Shown here: piece after piece, positions 49,420 to 58,990 of the stretch
Layout: the number at the start of each line of letters is the position of its first letter
Numbering within the stretch: position 1 is the first letter of the stretch
From: Acidisarcina polymorpha
GTDB taxonomy: Bacteria; Acidobacteriota; Terriglobia; Terriglobales; Acidobacteriaceae
Direction: 5' to 3'
NCBI RefSeq assembly: GCF_003330725.1
Contig: NZ_CP030840.1
Coordinates: 2,356,001 to 2,420,000 of the forward strand
Length of the DNA stretch: 64,000 nucleotides
The notes under the pieces: model-generated
What the model saw: only the letters and a program-made list of their open reading frames with translations
Database searches by the model: none
Told to the model about the DNA's origin: nothing
Position numbers and translations under genes: made by a program

Positions 49420-50781
49420 ATGTTCATGCTGTTGACGAGGCGCGTTGTATCTGCTGTAACTGTGTCGTTTCTTGCGGCGGCTGCTTTTGCCCAGACTGCC
49501 TCGCCTTCGTCGCCTAAAGATATGGTGATTTCGAACGCGACAGTGATGACTGTGACCCACGGTACCCTCGAACATGCCAGCGTGTGGATCCATGACGGCA
49601 AGATCGCCGGAGTCGGCGCCAGCGTTGCCGCTCCAGCCGACGCCGTCAAAGTCGATGCGAGCGGCAAATTTCTGACCCCGGGAATTATCGATCCGCACTC
49701 CCACTCCGCGCTCGATAGCGATGTCAACGAGGCCACCAGCCCGGTCACGCCCAGCATGATGATGATCGATGCATTCGATAACCGGGACAAGGCCCTCTAC
49801 CAGGCCCTGGCTGGCGGCGTCACTACAGAGCTGCTCCTGCATGGATCGGCAAACATGATCGGCGGGCAGGCGGTGGTTATCAAGAACAAGTTTGGGCTCT
49901 CCCGCGATGCCATGATTTTTCCCAACGCACCGCGCTCTATCAAATTTGCCAGCGGCGAAAATCCCAAGCGGGTTTACGGCAGCCGTAACCAGCTACCATC
50001 GACGCGCATGGGGAACTTTGAGGTGATGCGCCAGTCCTTTGAAGACGCCAAGGCCTACATGGCCAAATGGGACGCTTACAACGCGAAGGTTGCCAAGGGG
50101 GACAAGGAAGCCGAGAAGCCTGGTGTTGATCTCAAGCTCGAGGCCCTGGCCGATGTCTTGCGCGGTAAGCTCTATGTCCAGATTCATTGCTACCGCGCCG
50201 ACGAATTCCTCACTGAAGAGGCGATCGCCAAGCAGTATGGTTACAAGATTCGCGCCTTTCACCATGCTTTAGAAATGTACAAGGTCGCCCCGACGATCGC
50301 GGCGGACGGCACCGCTATCGCCACCTTCGCGGATTGGTGGGGATACAAGGACGAAGCCTGGGACGCGATTCCGTGGAATGCCGTGATGTCGATGCGGCAA
50401 GGTGTGCGGGTGGCTCTGAAGAGCGACTCGAACGACTACATTCGCCGGCTCAACCAGGAGGCCGGCAAGATGGTCCGGTACGGCGGGGCGACGGAGGAAG
50501 AAGCGCTCAAGATGGTCACACTCAATGCGGCGTGGATCATCGGTGTCGACGACCGCGTGGGCTCGATTGATGTCGGAAAAGACGCCGACCTTGTGGTCTG
50601 GAACATGGATCCGCTCTCCATTTATGCACGCACCGAGAAGGTCTACATCGATGGCGATCTGTTTTTCGACAGCAGCCTGCCCGGCTTCGGCACCACTCAT
50701 TTCAATGGGGTGATGCACGACTCCGGCGGCTTCGGCGGCGACGATGAGGATGAGGTCTCGAGCAGCAAACAAGGCAATTGA
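49420..50781 (+). CDS. Exported amidohydrolase-family protein (metal site intact)
   Basis: A 453-residue protein with a signal peptide (VVSAVTVSFLAAAAFAQ) and the amidohydrolase beta-sandwich/TIM-barrel fold. GIIDPHSHSALD holds the HxH metal pair; further candidate ligands are His in VQIHCYRADE and FHHALEM and Asp in LKSDSND. The composite C-terminal strand block (GSIDVGKDADLVVWNMDPL) is typical. Substrate unknown; relatives include imidazolonepropionase- and dipeptidase-like enzymes. A second ATG two codons in has better spacing from GAGG. DUF1330 and a second amidohydrolase gene follow on the same strand. Confidence 0.85.
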   Translation: MFMLLTRRVVSAVTVSFLAAAAFAQTASPSSPKDMVISNATVMTVTHGTLEHASVWIHDGKIAGVGASVAAPADAVKVDASGKFLTPGIIDPHSHSALDSDVNEATSPVTPSMMMIDAFDNRDKALYQALAGGVTTELLLHGSANMIGGQAVVIKNKFGLSRDAMIFPNAPRSIKFASGENPKRVYGSRNQLPSTRMGNFEVMRQSFEDAKAYMAKWDAYNAKVAKGDKEAEKPGVDLKLEALADVLRGKLYVQIHCYRADEFLTEEAIAKQYGYKIRAFHHALEMYKVAPTIAADGTAIATFADWWGYKDEAWDAIPWNAVMSMRQGVRVALKSDSNDYIRRLNQEAGKMVRYGGATEEEALKMVTLNAAWIIGVDDRVGSIDVGKDADLVVWNMDPLSIYARTEKVYIDGDLFFDSSLPGFGTTHFNGVMHDSGGFGGDDEDEVSSSKQGN

Positions 50782-50805
50782 TGCAGTTGATGGAGAGGAG
50801 AGGTC

Positions 50806-51093
50806 ATGAAGGGATACATCGTCTTCAACAAGGAAAAGACGCTGGACGCCGCCGAGATGGCAGCCTATACGGACAAGGTCGCCTCGACCTTCGTAGGCCA
50901 TGACATTAAGGTGCTTGCCGCCTACGGCAAACACGAGGTGCTTGAGGGCGAGCCGACTGAAGGCGTGGTGATTGCGGAATTTCCAACCGTCGAGGCGGCG
51001 AAGGCCTGGTACGAGAGTCAGGAGTACCGCGAGGTCCGCAAGCATCGGCACAATGGCGCAATCTATCGTGCCATCCTGGTCGAAGGGGTTTGA
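50806..51093 (+). CDS. DUF1330 domain protein
   Basis: A 95-residue alpha+beta ferredoxin-like protein of DUF1330 (GYIVFNKEKT, VLAAYGKHEVLEGEPTEGVVIAEFPTVEAAKAWYES). The dimeric fold resembles antibiotic-biosynthesis monooxygenase-like domains; no activity is established. GGAGAGGAG precedes the ATG. It lies 25 bases after one amidohydrolase and 57 before the other, so it is probably in one operon with both. Confidence 0.88.
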   Translation: MKGYIVFNKEKTLDAAEMAAYTDKVASTFVGHDIKVLAAYGKHEVLEGEPTEGVVIAEFPTVEAAKAWYESQEYREVRKHRHNGAIYRAILVEGV

Positions 51094-51150
51094 TTTCGAG
51101 TTGTCTTCCTAGAATGAAGGGGCTGGTAACTTCGCCGAAAGGGTTTTGAA

Positions 51151-52530
51151 ATGGCGTTTCACGACAACTTCGTTCCTGGCTATTTTGGCGCAAAGCTAGC
51201 GGGAATGGGTATTGCGTTCTCTGCACTCGTCGCTTTCGGGCAAGCGGTCGCGCCCACCGACCTCGGCACTCCCGCTCCTATCGTTGCCATCACTGGCGGC
51301 AAACTTCTTACGATCAGCCATGGCGTCATCGAAAACGGGACTGTCGTTCTCTCCGGCGGAAAGATCGCTGCTGTCGGCGCCGCTTCAACGGTGAGCATTC
51401 CTTCCGGCGCACAGATTGTCGATGCTAAGGGGATGACGGTCTATCCCGGATTGATCGACTCCGAAACGAATCTTGGCCTGTCTGAAATCGAAGCCGACGA
51501 GGCCAGCAACGATCTGGTCGAGACCAGCGAAGAGATCTTCCCAAACATGCATGTCTCCGACGCCTTTCATGCCGAGACCGAGCGCATCCCTGTCGACCGG
51601 ATCAACGGCATCACGAACGCCATCGTCGCTCCCGCTTCAGACGATACGCTTCCTGGCCAGGACATCTTCATTCAGCTAGCGGGTCGTGATCGCGATCAGA
51701 TGATACTCGCCAAGGATGTCGCGCTTGCCATGAATTTTTCCGGCGAGCAGCGCCGCCGCGGCAAGGATCGCAAATTCCCCAGCACCCGCATGGGTCTGGC
51801 CACACAGCTCCGGCAGACGTTCATCGACGCCCAGGCCTACGCCGCCAGTAAGAGTGAATATCAGGCCAAGCTCGAGAAATGGCAAAAAGGCGAGAAGAAG
51901 GACTACGCGCCCACACCGCCCAAGATGGACCTCAAGTCGGAAGCGCTGCTTCCTTATCTACGCGGCGAACGACCGGTCGTCCTCGGCGCGTATGAAAGCT
52001 ACGAAATTGAAGTTGCGATGCAGATCGCACAAGAGTTCCACCTGAAGGTCGTTCTCAATCACGTTACGCATGGGCAGGAGATTCTCGACAAAATAGCAGC
52101 CTATAAGGTGCCGGTGATCGTCGGACCGATCTACGACTTCCCCTCCGCCAACGAACGCTACGACTCCGTCTACACGCTGCCTGCCGAATTGTACAAACGG
52201 GGCGTGAAGATCGCCTTCTCCTCCGCGGGCAGCGCGAACAGCGGGAGCCCGGGCGGCTTCGAACGCAACCTTCCCTACGCGGCCGGCTATGCTGTCGCCT
52301 ACGGCTTGCCCTACGACGAAGCGCTGAAGGCCATTACGTTAAATCCAGCCGAAATCTGGGGCGTCGCCGACAAGCTCGGCTCGCTCGATGTGGGCAAGAC
52401 GGCCAACATTGTGATCGCCAACGGAGACCCGCTCGACGTCCGCACCGATGTCAAGCAAATCTATATCGAGGGCCATGCGATTCCGATGCAGTCGCGACAG
52501 ACCAAGCTAAGGGACGAATACAGTAAGTAG
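51151..52530 (+). CDS. Exported amidohydrolase-like protein with degenerate metal site
   Basis: A 459-residue paralogue of the upstream amidohydrolase, with the same fold and composite C-terminal block (KLGSLDVGKTANIVIANGDPLD) and a probable N-terminal signal/anchor (GMGIAFSALVAFGQ). The expected DxHxH motif after beta-strand 1 reads GLIDSETNLGLSE, with no histidine, and the usual late Asp region reads AFSSAGSANS. One His-rich segment (VLNHVTHGQEI) remains. It is therefore probably not a normal metal hydrolase and may be a partner subunit of the intact paralogue, or use other chemistry. Confidence 0.8.
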   Translation: MAFHDNFVPGYFGAKLAGMGIAFSALVAFGQAVAPTDLGTPAPIVAITGGKLLTISHGVIENGTVVLSGGKIAAVGAASTVSIPSGAQIVDAKGMTVYPGLIDSETNLGLSEIEADEASNDLVETSEEIFPNMHVSDAFHAETERIPVDRINGITNAIVAPASDDTLPGQDIFIQLAGRDRDQMILAKDVALAMNFSGEQRRRGKDRKFPSTRMGLATQLRQTFIDAQAYAASKSEYQAKLEKWQKGEKKDYAPTPPKMDLKSEALLPYLRGERPVVLGAYESYEIEVAMQIAQEFHLKVVLNHVTHGQEILDKIAAYKVPVIVGPIYDFPSANERYDSVYTLPAELYKRGVKIAFSSAGSANSGSPGGFERNLPYAAGYAVAYGLPYDEALKAITLNPAEIWGVADKLGSLDVGKTANIVIANGDPLDVRTDVKQIYIEGHAIPMQSRQTKLRDEYSK

Positions 52531-52555
52531 CAGCCCTGCCCAAGCGACGAGAACT

Positions 52556-53104
52556 CTACGAGTGACCGGCCAGCGCCTTTCGCTCGATGCTGGCCGCGAA
52601 AAGAGGCGTCTCGCGGCGGTTGTGATCTCCACCATCGCGCTGCCTGCCTGCGGCTGCTTCCTCAAAGCTTATCTTGTGGCTGGCGATGAACTCCATGAAT
52701 TCCGCTGTCGGGTGTGCCTGCACGCTGTTCGTATATTCGCAGGTGAGGTCATCGATACGCTTAGCGCTGAGGGTCCAGATCACCTGCACACGTGTACGGC
52801 CGTTGGGAGTGAAGGCATCGGAGACAGAGACCATGCGGCACAGCGCCGGTGTCGCCACCTCCGCCACATAGTGCTGGATCATCAGAGTCTTCCCAATCAT
52901 CTCGACGTTGATCGACATGGGGGTGCCGTCGTCAGTTGATGTGGTGCCGCAGGAGATGTGATCGGGCGGGCAGCAGCGTTGGTACTCCGCCTCGGGCAAT
53001 TTGAATAGCCATGCGGCGATGTCGATCTTCTCGATTGGCGCTTGGATGATATGGCTGTATGCGGAGTTGGATAACTCCCTATCACTCAGAATGGTGTCAC
53101 TCAT
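52556..53104 (-). CDS. Hypothetical protein
   Basis: A 182-residue soluble protein without signal or membrane segments. The central part (about 20-150) alternates strands and helices (IQAPIEKIDIAAWLFKLPEAEYQRC, VEMIGKTLMIQHYVAEVA, RTRVQVIWTLSAKRIDDLTCEYTN), which resembles a START/SRPBCC-like sandwich with a conserved-looking Cys pair (RCCPPDH). Family not recognised. It is convergent with the amidohydrolase operon and divergent from lepB. Confidence 0.65.
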   Translation of the reverse strand: MSDTILSDRELSNSAYSHIIQAPIEKIDIAAWLFKLPEAEYQRCCPPDHISCGTTSTDDGTPMSINVEMIGKTLMIQHYVAEVATPALCRMVSVSDAFTPNGRTRVQVIWTLSAKRIDDLTCEYTNSVQAHPTAEFMEFIASHKISFEEAAAGRQRDGGDHNRRETPLFAASIERKALAGHS

Positions 53105-53352
53105 GGCGGTTCCCTCTTATCGCGGCTGTTTAGCAGGCCGACCAGGTTTTTTGCAATGGCAATGAACGATTCGTCGTTTGCCATGGTAAGACGCTTGAAT
53201 GCTCGGTTTTGTTGGCCTTCGGACGCCGCCTTTACTTGCCTGACTTGTGCAATGCACAGGTTCGGCAGGACAAGGCGGGGCTTGCCCGGCAATCGTCAAC
53301 GTCTTCCGCCGGAGATTACAATTGCAGGCGATACTCGAAAAGGACCGAATCC

Positions 53353-54129
53353 ATGGGTGCCAAGCTGTTGAATGAGAAACACTCCTCTCGCGAGACGTTT
53401 CTCGATGGAATCGCTTCAGTTTTTAGCGTCCTCGCAGTAGGACTATTCGCCCTTACCTTTATCTTTCAGAATTTCATGATCCCATCATCGTCCATGGCAA
53501 GTACGCTGCTCGCCGGCGACCATGTAGTTGTCGAACGCGAGGCCTTGGCTCCGCCTTCCACCTGGGCCAGCTTCTTGCCCTATCGCGAGGTCCGCCGTGG
53601 AGATGTCGTGGTCTTTTACAAACCTACGGAAGAGACGAATGGCGAACATATCTTCTTAGTGAAACGTGTCATTGGAGTTCCTGGCGACCGCCTTCATCTC
53701 CGAAATGGCACCGTTTACCTGAACGGAGTTGCCCAGACAGAGCCTCAAGCTGCCAAGCCGACTTTTGCCAACTACGATCCCTACATCAACGACTTCCCCG
53801 CGGTCGCTCCTTCAACCGAGCCAGGAGTCACAGCCGTCTGGTCGCTGATGCTGCCCACATACATTGAAGATGGTGATGTGGTTGTCCCTCCGGGAAAGTA
53901 TTTTGTCATGGGGGACAATCGGACGAAGAGCATGGACAGCCGCTACTGGGGGTTTGTCCCGCGAGAGAACATCATCGGGCATCCACTTTTCGTCTACTGG
54001 TCGATTGTTATTCCGGAATCTGGAACGGAAGAAGTGCCGCTCTCGCAGCGAGCAGGAGCGAGTCTTCATGAGTTAATTCACTTCTTCGATGAGACTCGGT
54101 GGACCCGAACGTTCCACGTAATCAAGTGA
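53353..54129 (+). CDS. lepB: Signal peptidase I
   Basis: A 258-residue S26A protease. An N-terminal membrane anchor (IASVFSVLAVGLFALTFIFQNF) is followed by the catalytic Ser in MIPSSSMAST and Lys in FLVKRVIGVPGD, then the box-E motif GDNRTKSMDSRYWGFVP. It removes signal peptides on the outer face of the inner membrane. A longer upstream frame lacks sense; the chosen ATG follows AGGA by eight bases. It stands alone. Confidence 0.93.
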   Translation: MGAKLLNEKHSSRETFLDGIASVFSVLAVGLFALTFIFQNFMIPSSSMASTLLAGDHVVVEREALAPPSTWASFLPYREVRRGDVVVFYKPTEETNGEHIFLVKRVIGVPGDRLHLRNGTVYLNGVAQTEPQAAKPTFANYDPYINDFPAVAPSTEPGVTAVWSLMLPTYIEDGDVVVPPGKYFVMGDNRTKSMDSRYWGFVPRENIIGHPLFVYWSIVIPESGTEEVPLSQRAGASLHELIHFFDETRWTRTFHVIK

Positions 54130-54470
54130 GGTGCGGATTCCTTATCAGGGGGGCGGCAAGAGTAAGATTGCCCTGGTGCGCTCTGTCAGGGCGGCTAACT
54201 CATTGGCCTCCAATGACTTGCTGGTGGCGCTAGCTTCTTAGCTGTGCTGAATCGGGCGTAATTGTATAGCGCTTCTGGATCTATCCCTTCGATCTTCCGG
54301 ACAATCCTTGTTTTCTTGTGTTAAAAATTGTTGGTGGTAATTTCCCGGGTGTGTTGAGAATTTCGAGAGGCTGTCGATCTTCTCGCTCCTGCGGTATCAT
54401 TCGCGGGCAGAATTTTTCTCACTAGGGGTTGTTCCCTGTAAGACTCTTATCTGAATTCTTTGTAGAGTGA
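54130..54470. other. Intergenic region after lepB
   Basis: About 340 bases with no convincing gene. A 6-bp inverted repeat (GCCCTG...CAGGGC, 54170-54192) lies 40 bases after lepB without a T-run, and the 3' half is AT-rich (TTAAAAATTG near 54320) as expected for a promoter region. Nothing else was seen. Confidence 0.4.
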
Positions 54471-54710
54471 ATGCACTCGAAGGATGTGACTTTGACCTTA
54501 GTGAATCGGGCTTGTCCGAAATGCAGCTTCGCCGAGCCTAGCAGATTACCCCGGGAAAGCTGGATTGCGCGCCGGATCATGCCCCATTTTGGATGCTACC
54601 CCTGGGAGTGTCCACTTTGCAGGGTGAAGTTCTATCGCAGAAACCGTTTGGAATCGGGACAAAGGCTTACACCAAGCGGCGTGAGCTATCGTTCCAGCGG
54701 ATTGAGCTAA
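54471..54710 (+). CDS. Small zinc-ribbon protein
   Basis: A 79-residue basic protein with CPKC near residue 15 and CPLC near 47 separated by a cluster of Arg and aromatic residues (PRESWIARRIMPHFGCYPWE), ending RVKFYRRNR. This CxxC...CxxC plus basic pattern recurs in short acidobacterial proteins often annotated as hypothetical or membrane-associated. Binding of one zinc ion is likely; role unknown. It is convergent with ctaA. Confidence 0.55.
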   Translation: MHSKDVTLTLVNRACPKCSFAEPSRLPRESWIARRIMPHFGCYPWECPLCRVKFYRRNRLESGQRLTPSGVSYRSSGLS

Positions 54711-54719
54711 TCACCCGAA

Positions 54720-55733
54720 TCACCGGCCTGCGCGGAGTCGGCAAGTAGATCCCGGACAACCCAACGGTACGACGCTGAGTCTCGCAGTCAGTACGACGAG
54801 TGTAGCCCAGAAAACGTCTGCGCCCAGCAGATGCAGGATTTGCATCCACGTCGGTGCCCGAAGCAGCACATCGAGCCCGCCCAAGGCGAATTGAAAGAGC
54901 AGCAAGCCGATGACCGTGTTGGCAAGTTGCCGATTTGTAGCCGAGCCTCGGGCGCTGCTTGCCCAGATAAGTCCCAGGACAAAGATGCCGGCCAGCAGGC
55001 TGGCGGCAGGATGCATCCAGCGTAGGCGCAGGATCCAGGGGCTGGACTGCGCAAAGTCCTGAGCGAATGTGGCATTCGGGAAGAGCGTATCGCCGAGCGC
55101 AGCCAGCGAGCCGGTCACACCCACGGCAATCGTGGATCCCAGACCGATGAGGGTCAAGCCAAAGTAGCGATATTCCACGCTACCGTCCATGAATCCGGAG
55201 TCGCGGCTGAGGAAATGGGCGGTCAGCGTCAGCGCGCCGAGCAGCAGGAGGGTGTTCGCCAGGTGAATCGGGAGCACGATGAACCGGCCGAGCGACTGGT
55301 TGTTGACCACGTACCCGAGCTTGACGAGCAAGGCTCCCAGAAAGGCCTCGTTGAGCAAGAGCAAGGTTGAGGCAACGGCAGTAATACGGGCCAGATGCCG
55401 ACCCTTGGTCGCACGAAAAGTCCAGATCAAAAGAGCGAGGATCGTAAATGTCGCCCCTCCGGTCATCGCCCGATGGGTAAATTCAATCATCGTCGCGATG
55501 CGCGGCGAGGTGGGGAAGACTTCTCCATTGCAGAGCGGCCAGTGGTTGCCGCAACCCGCTCCGGAGCCGGTGGCGCGGACAATGGCGCCCCACAGGACTA
55601 CAGTGATGTTCCACCCGAGTACGAACCAGGCATATTTCCGTAGCGAAGGAGCAATCCCGTCAGAAATTGGAGCCGCCAGCGGTTCCAGGAACCGGGGCGC
55701 GGGGACGGATTGACTTGCGATTGAACTTTGCAT
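54720..55733 (-). CDS. ctaA: Heme A synthase
   Basis: A 337-residue integral membrane protein with about eight helices in two similar four-helix halves. The conserved histidines are visible in EFTHRAMTG, LPIHLANT, RWMHPAASL and ILHLLGAD, which bind heme in CtaA/Cox15. ATGSGAGCGNHWPLCNG between helices 1 and 2 carries the Cys pair of type-B CtaA. It oxidises heme O to heme A for cytochrome oxidase. No ctaB or cox genes are adjacent. Confidence 0.92.
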   Translation of the reverse strand: MQSSIASQSVPAPRFLEPLAAPISDGIAPSLRKYAWFVLGWNITVVLWGAIVRATGSGAGCGNHWPLCNGEVFPTSPRIATMIEFTHRAMTGGATFTILALLIWTFRATKGRHLARITAVASTLLLLNEAFLGALLVKLGYVVNNQSLGRFIVLPIHLANTLLLLGALTLTAHFLSRDSGFMDGSVEYRYFGLTLIGLGSTIAVGVTGSLAALGDTLFPNATFAQDFAQSSPWILRLRWMHPAASLLAGIFVLGLIWASSARGSATNRQLANTVIGLLLFQFALGGLDVLLRAPTWMQILHLLGADVFWATLVVLTARLSVVPLGCPGSTCRLRAGR

Positions 55734-55846
55734 CGCAGATTTTGCTACACAGTTATTGTACGGCCTTGGAGTCTAATCCAAGAAGGCGTGGGGAATGCAG
55801 AGTGTCCTAAGAAGGCACAGCAACTGCTTTGCTCTAGAATTTTGAG

Positions 55847-57046
55847 ATGCCTCCGGTACTCGAATCGATGCGTGTCGTTGAGATTACCGAAGCGCTGGCG
55901 GGTCCATACTGCGCCATGCTGTTAGGCGACTTTGGCGCGGATGTGATCAAAGTGGAGCGCCGAATCACAGGAGATCATGCCCGCGGCTGGGGTCCACCGT
56001 TTGCCGCTGGCGAATCCGCCTACTTCCTCGCCGCCAACCGCAACAAACGCTCATTGACCCTCGACTACGATCATCCCGCTGGCCGGGAGGTTCTAGAGAG
56101 ATTGATCGCGACCGCCGACGTCCTGCTGATCAATCAGCCATCCCTGGCGTCGCTGCGGCGACGGGCCCTCGATCCGGAGACGCTGTTGAAGCAGTATTCC
56201 CGGCTAATCTACTGCGCCATCTCCGGATATGGCCTGGGACCCTCAGTGAAGACCGGACAGCCAGGCTACGACATCGTCGCCCAGGCAGAGGCCGGGGTCA
56301 TGAGCTTTACGGGTGAGCCTCAAGGAGAACCGGTGCGCTACCCGGTAGCCATTGCCGATATGACCTGCGGCGCCTATGCCGCCATGGGCATTCTGGCGGC
56401 GCTGCTCGCCCGGGAAAGATCAGGGCAGGGACAGTTCCTCGACATGGCCTTATTCGACTCGCAACTTACCTGGCTGATCAACATCGGCAGCAATTGGCTG
56501 AACTGTGGAAAGGAGCCAGTACGGTGGGGCAACGCTCATCCGAGCATCGTGCCCTACGAGGTGTTTGCTGGTTCCGACGGGCGCAACTTCGTACTCGGCG
56601 TCGGCACCGAGCCCCTCTGGCTTAAGTTGACGAATCTTCTCGGAGAAGAAACCGGCTGGGCCGACGAACCTCGTTTTGCAACGAATGCCCAACGGATCGA
56701 GCATCGAGCTGAATTGATACCCATGCTGCGCGAAAGATTTCGACGGCGACCCGCCGCCATCTGGCTGGAGAAGCTGGCTCTGGCCAAGATCCCCGCGGCA
56801 GCGATCCAGAGCGTTCCGGAGGCGCTCGGCCAGGCTCAATCCGTCGAAAGAAGCATGATCGTTGAAATTGAGCATCCATTATTAGGCATCGCCCGGAGCG
56901 TCGGCAATCCGGTGCGGCTCTCGCAATCGCCTCCAACCTATCGCTTGCCACCGCCGCTTTTGGGGGAACATACCGCGGCGATTCTCGGCGAATTGCGCTA
57001 CGACGAAAACGAAGTAGCCGAATTAAGGCGAAGCGCCGCCGTCTAG
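55847..57046 (+). CDS. Family III CoA-transferase (CaiB/BaiF type)
   Basis: A 399-residue protein with the family start MRVVEITEALAGPYCAMLLGDFGADVIKVER, the RNKRSLTLD segment and the catalytic Asp in VAIADMTCGAYAAMGILAAL (about residue 169). These enzymes move CoA between carboxylic acids through a mixed anhydride on that Asp. The partner acids are unknown. The ATG has only a weak ribosome site. It is divergent from ctaA. Confidence 0.9.
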   Translation: MPPVLESMRVVEITEALAGPYCAMLLGDFGADVIKVERRITGDHARGWGPPFAAGESAYFLAANRNKRSLTLDYDHPAGREVLERLIATADVLLINQPSLASLRRRALDPETLLKQYSRLIYCAISGYGLGPSVKTGQPGYDIVAQAEAGVMSFTGEPQGEPVRYPVAIADMTCGAYAAMGILAALLARERSGQGQFLDMALFDSQLTWLINIGSNWLNCGKEPVRWGNAHPSIVPYEVFAGSDGRNFVLGVGTEPLWLKLTNLLGEETGWADEPRFATNAQRIEHRAELIPMLRERFRRRPAAIWLEKLALAKIPAAAIQSVPEALGQAQSVERSMIVEIEHPLLGIARSVGNPVRLSQSPPTYRLPPPLLGEHTAAILGELRYDENEVAELRRSAAV

Positions 57047-57207
57047 CCGGATTCGCAAGCGAGGAAGTTTGATCCTTCATGGCGCTGATGGAAGCCAAAG
57101 CCAGGCCGCGATAGATCGGCATTGCTGAAGGTCAAGTGAGAAAGAGGCGTGGAGGAGAACTGCCCGCAGGCTTCGCGGGGAAGCCGACCGCGGCCCCCTT
57201 GTTCGTC

Positions 57208-58455
57208 CTAAAGCTTCATCCGGATAGGCGTCGATTCGATTTCTCTTCCGGGCTGATCGTTGAAGAGTGGAATGGTCGTTTCGGGAAGTCGATGCTCCGA
57301 GATTTCGTACGTGGTAATTGCGATCCCATCTTGCACCCGGACGGCGTGCACCCGAACCCATGAGTTCGTAACTCCCTCACCGTAGGAGGGGACATCTGCC
57401 CGGTAGGGATTGCCGGTGAGAACGACCTGCTTGTAGGCCTCGAAGAGGCCCATCGTACAAGTGCCAGGAAGAAGTTCGCACATTTTGCCGCCGAGTAGGG
57501 CCTGGCGGGGAAGACCGGCGATCTTCTCCGCTTTCATGTTGAGGAAAGTAATTACAAAGTCCTCGATATCGCCGTTGCAGTCGCGAATGGCTTCGCAGAT
57601 AAAAAGAGCGTCCGGACTACTCTCCGCAACGGCGCGCCAACAGTCCCGCTCCCGGCGGAGGACGGCTTCCATTCTCAGCAGAACATCTTCCTGCCGTTTT
57701 CGCTCGCTTAGGTCGCGAACCACCTTGGCGAATCCGACCAGCTTTCCGCTTGGACTGCGAACTGCTGTAATGACAAAGCTCGCCCAGTAGCGCTCGCCGT
57801 TCTTCCTGATTCGCCAACCCTCTCCCTTACAGGACCCGCGAAGCGCAGCAGCCGAGAGTTCTCGGTCGGGCACTCGCGATTCGATGTCCTCCGGCACGAA
57901 AAACAGAGAATAGTGCTGCCCTAGAACTTCACTGCTCTTATAGCCTTTGTTGTGCTCGGCGCCTATGTTCCAGGTGAGAACCCGGCCGCTACAGTCCAGC
58001 ATGTAGATCGCATAGCTCTCGATTGATTCAACCAGCAGGCGAAACTGTTCTGCTTCTTGAAGCCTTTTTGCCAGGAGAGCGTGGTTTGCGGGCGAGCTAT
58101 CGCTGGTTACCGGAGGAGCATAAGTGAGCCTGGCGTTGGGATGGAGGGTGGTGCGGAGTGCGCCGGCGGTTAAACGATAGCCCCGCCCGGGCAGGGTTTC
58201 AATGAATTCAGACCCATCGGGGAGCTTTCCTAGGGCCCTGCGGATCAAGAAGATTGTCTGGGTGAGATTGCTGTCTTCGACAAAGCTTCCCTTCCAGACC
58301 TTTGTAAAGAAGAGCGGCTTGGATACGACTTTCCCGCGAGCTTCCACCAGGAGTTCAAGAACCTTGAACTGTTTCGGTGACAGACGTATGAGTCTTTCGC
58401 CCTCTCGTAGCTGGGGCGGCTCCCACGAGATCGTGTACTGGCCCAGCGCCTTCAT
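57208..58455 (-). CDS. Winged-helix regulator fused to two PAS domains
   Basis: A 415-residue protein. Residues about 8-98 form an OmpR/PhoB-type winged helix (RLIRLSPKQFKVLELLVEARGKVVSK, ETLPGRGYRLTAG). Residues about 135-255 are a PAS domain (AIYMLDCSGRVLTWNIGAEHNKGYKSSEVLG) ending with a PAC-like segment (LVGFAKVVRDLSERKR), and about 275-395 a second PAS domain (AVAESSPDALFICEAIRD). There is no kinase, receiver or membrane segment, so it would be a one-component sensor regulator with an unusual domain order. Target genes are not evident. Confidence 0.8.
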   Translation of the reverse strand: MKALGQYTISWEPPQLREGERLIRLSPKQFKVLELLVEARGKVVSKPLFFTKVWKGSFVEDSNLTQTIFLIRRALGKLPDGSEFIETLPGRGYRLTAGALRTTLHPNARLTYAPPVTSDSSPANHALLAKRLQEAEQFRLLVESIESYAIYMLDCSGRVLTWNIGAEHNKGYKSSEVLGQHYSLFFVPEDIESRVPDRELSAAALRGSCKGEGWRIRKNGERYWASFVITAVRSPSGKLVGFAKVVRDLSERKRQEDVLLRMEAVLRRERDCWRAVAESSPDALFICEAIRDCNGDIEDFVITFLNMKAEKIAGLPRQALLGGKMCELLPGTCTMGLFEAYKQVVLTGNPYRADVPSYGEGVTNSWVRVHAVRVQDGIAITTYEISEHRLPETTIPLFNDQPGREIESTPIRMKL

Positions 58456-58735
58456 GTCGGTATTTTATGCGCTCTGTGGACAACTGGCCCTCAATTATTT
58501 ATCACATTGATGATTTTGGGCGCAGCTTTGGAGTAGTTTCATGTCCAACATAGAGGCGTCACAAGTAACAACTCAGAGTACTAGCTCTTCCCGCCCCCCT
58601 TTATCTTCTTTGAATATCCTTTGCGTGCGACCCCCTTCCCAACCAGCCTCGAAATGCCCACCGGAAGGTGGGTGCGTGTTGGTGCATAAGCGCCGTCTTC
58701 TCCCTGGAAGGCTCCTTTGTTGATCGAGGGATCGG

Positions 58736-58767
58736 CAATAGTAGAAGTAGCCAATAGTAGAAGTAAC
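58736..58767. repeat. Two tandem copies of a 16-bp sequence
   Basis: CAATAGTAGAAGTA(G/A)C occurs twice in direct tandem (58736-58751 and 58752-58767), differing at one base. Confidence 0.8.
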
Positions 58768-58990
58768 CAAACTTCGATTACCGTTTCCTGCGATGTATGT
58801 GACTATAACGGTTTAAGAGGGCATGTGTAGGGAGAATCGTCGCGCCAAATGCTTTACTTCCCAGATTGGGTCTAACGGGGTCGCCGCGCAAGTTTGCCAC
58901 TGCCGCTCAGATTTTGGCGGAGGGCTTTTAGAAGTCACTTAATTCTTAATAGAGTGGTCTATGACGAAAGTGAGACCTTTTGGAGATCAG

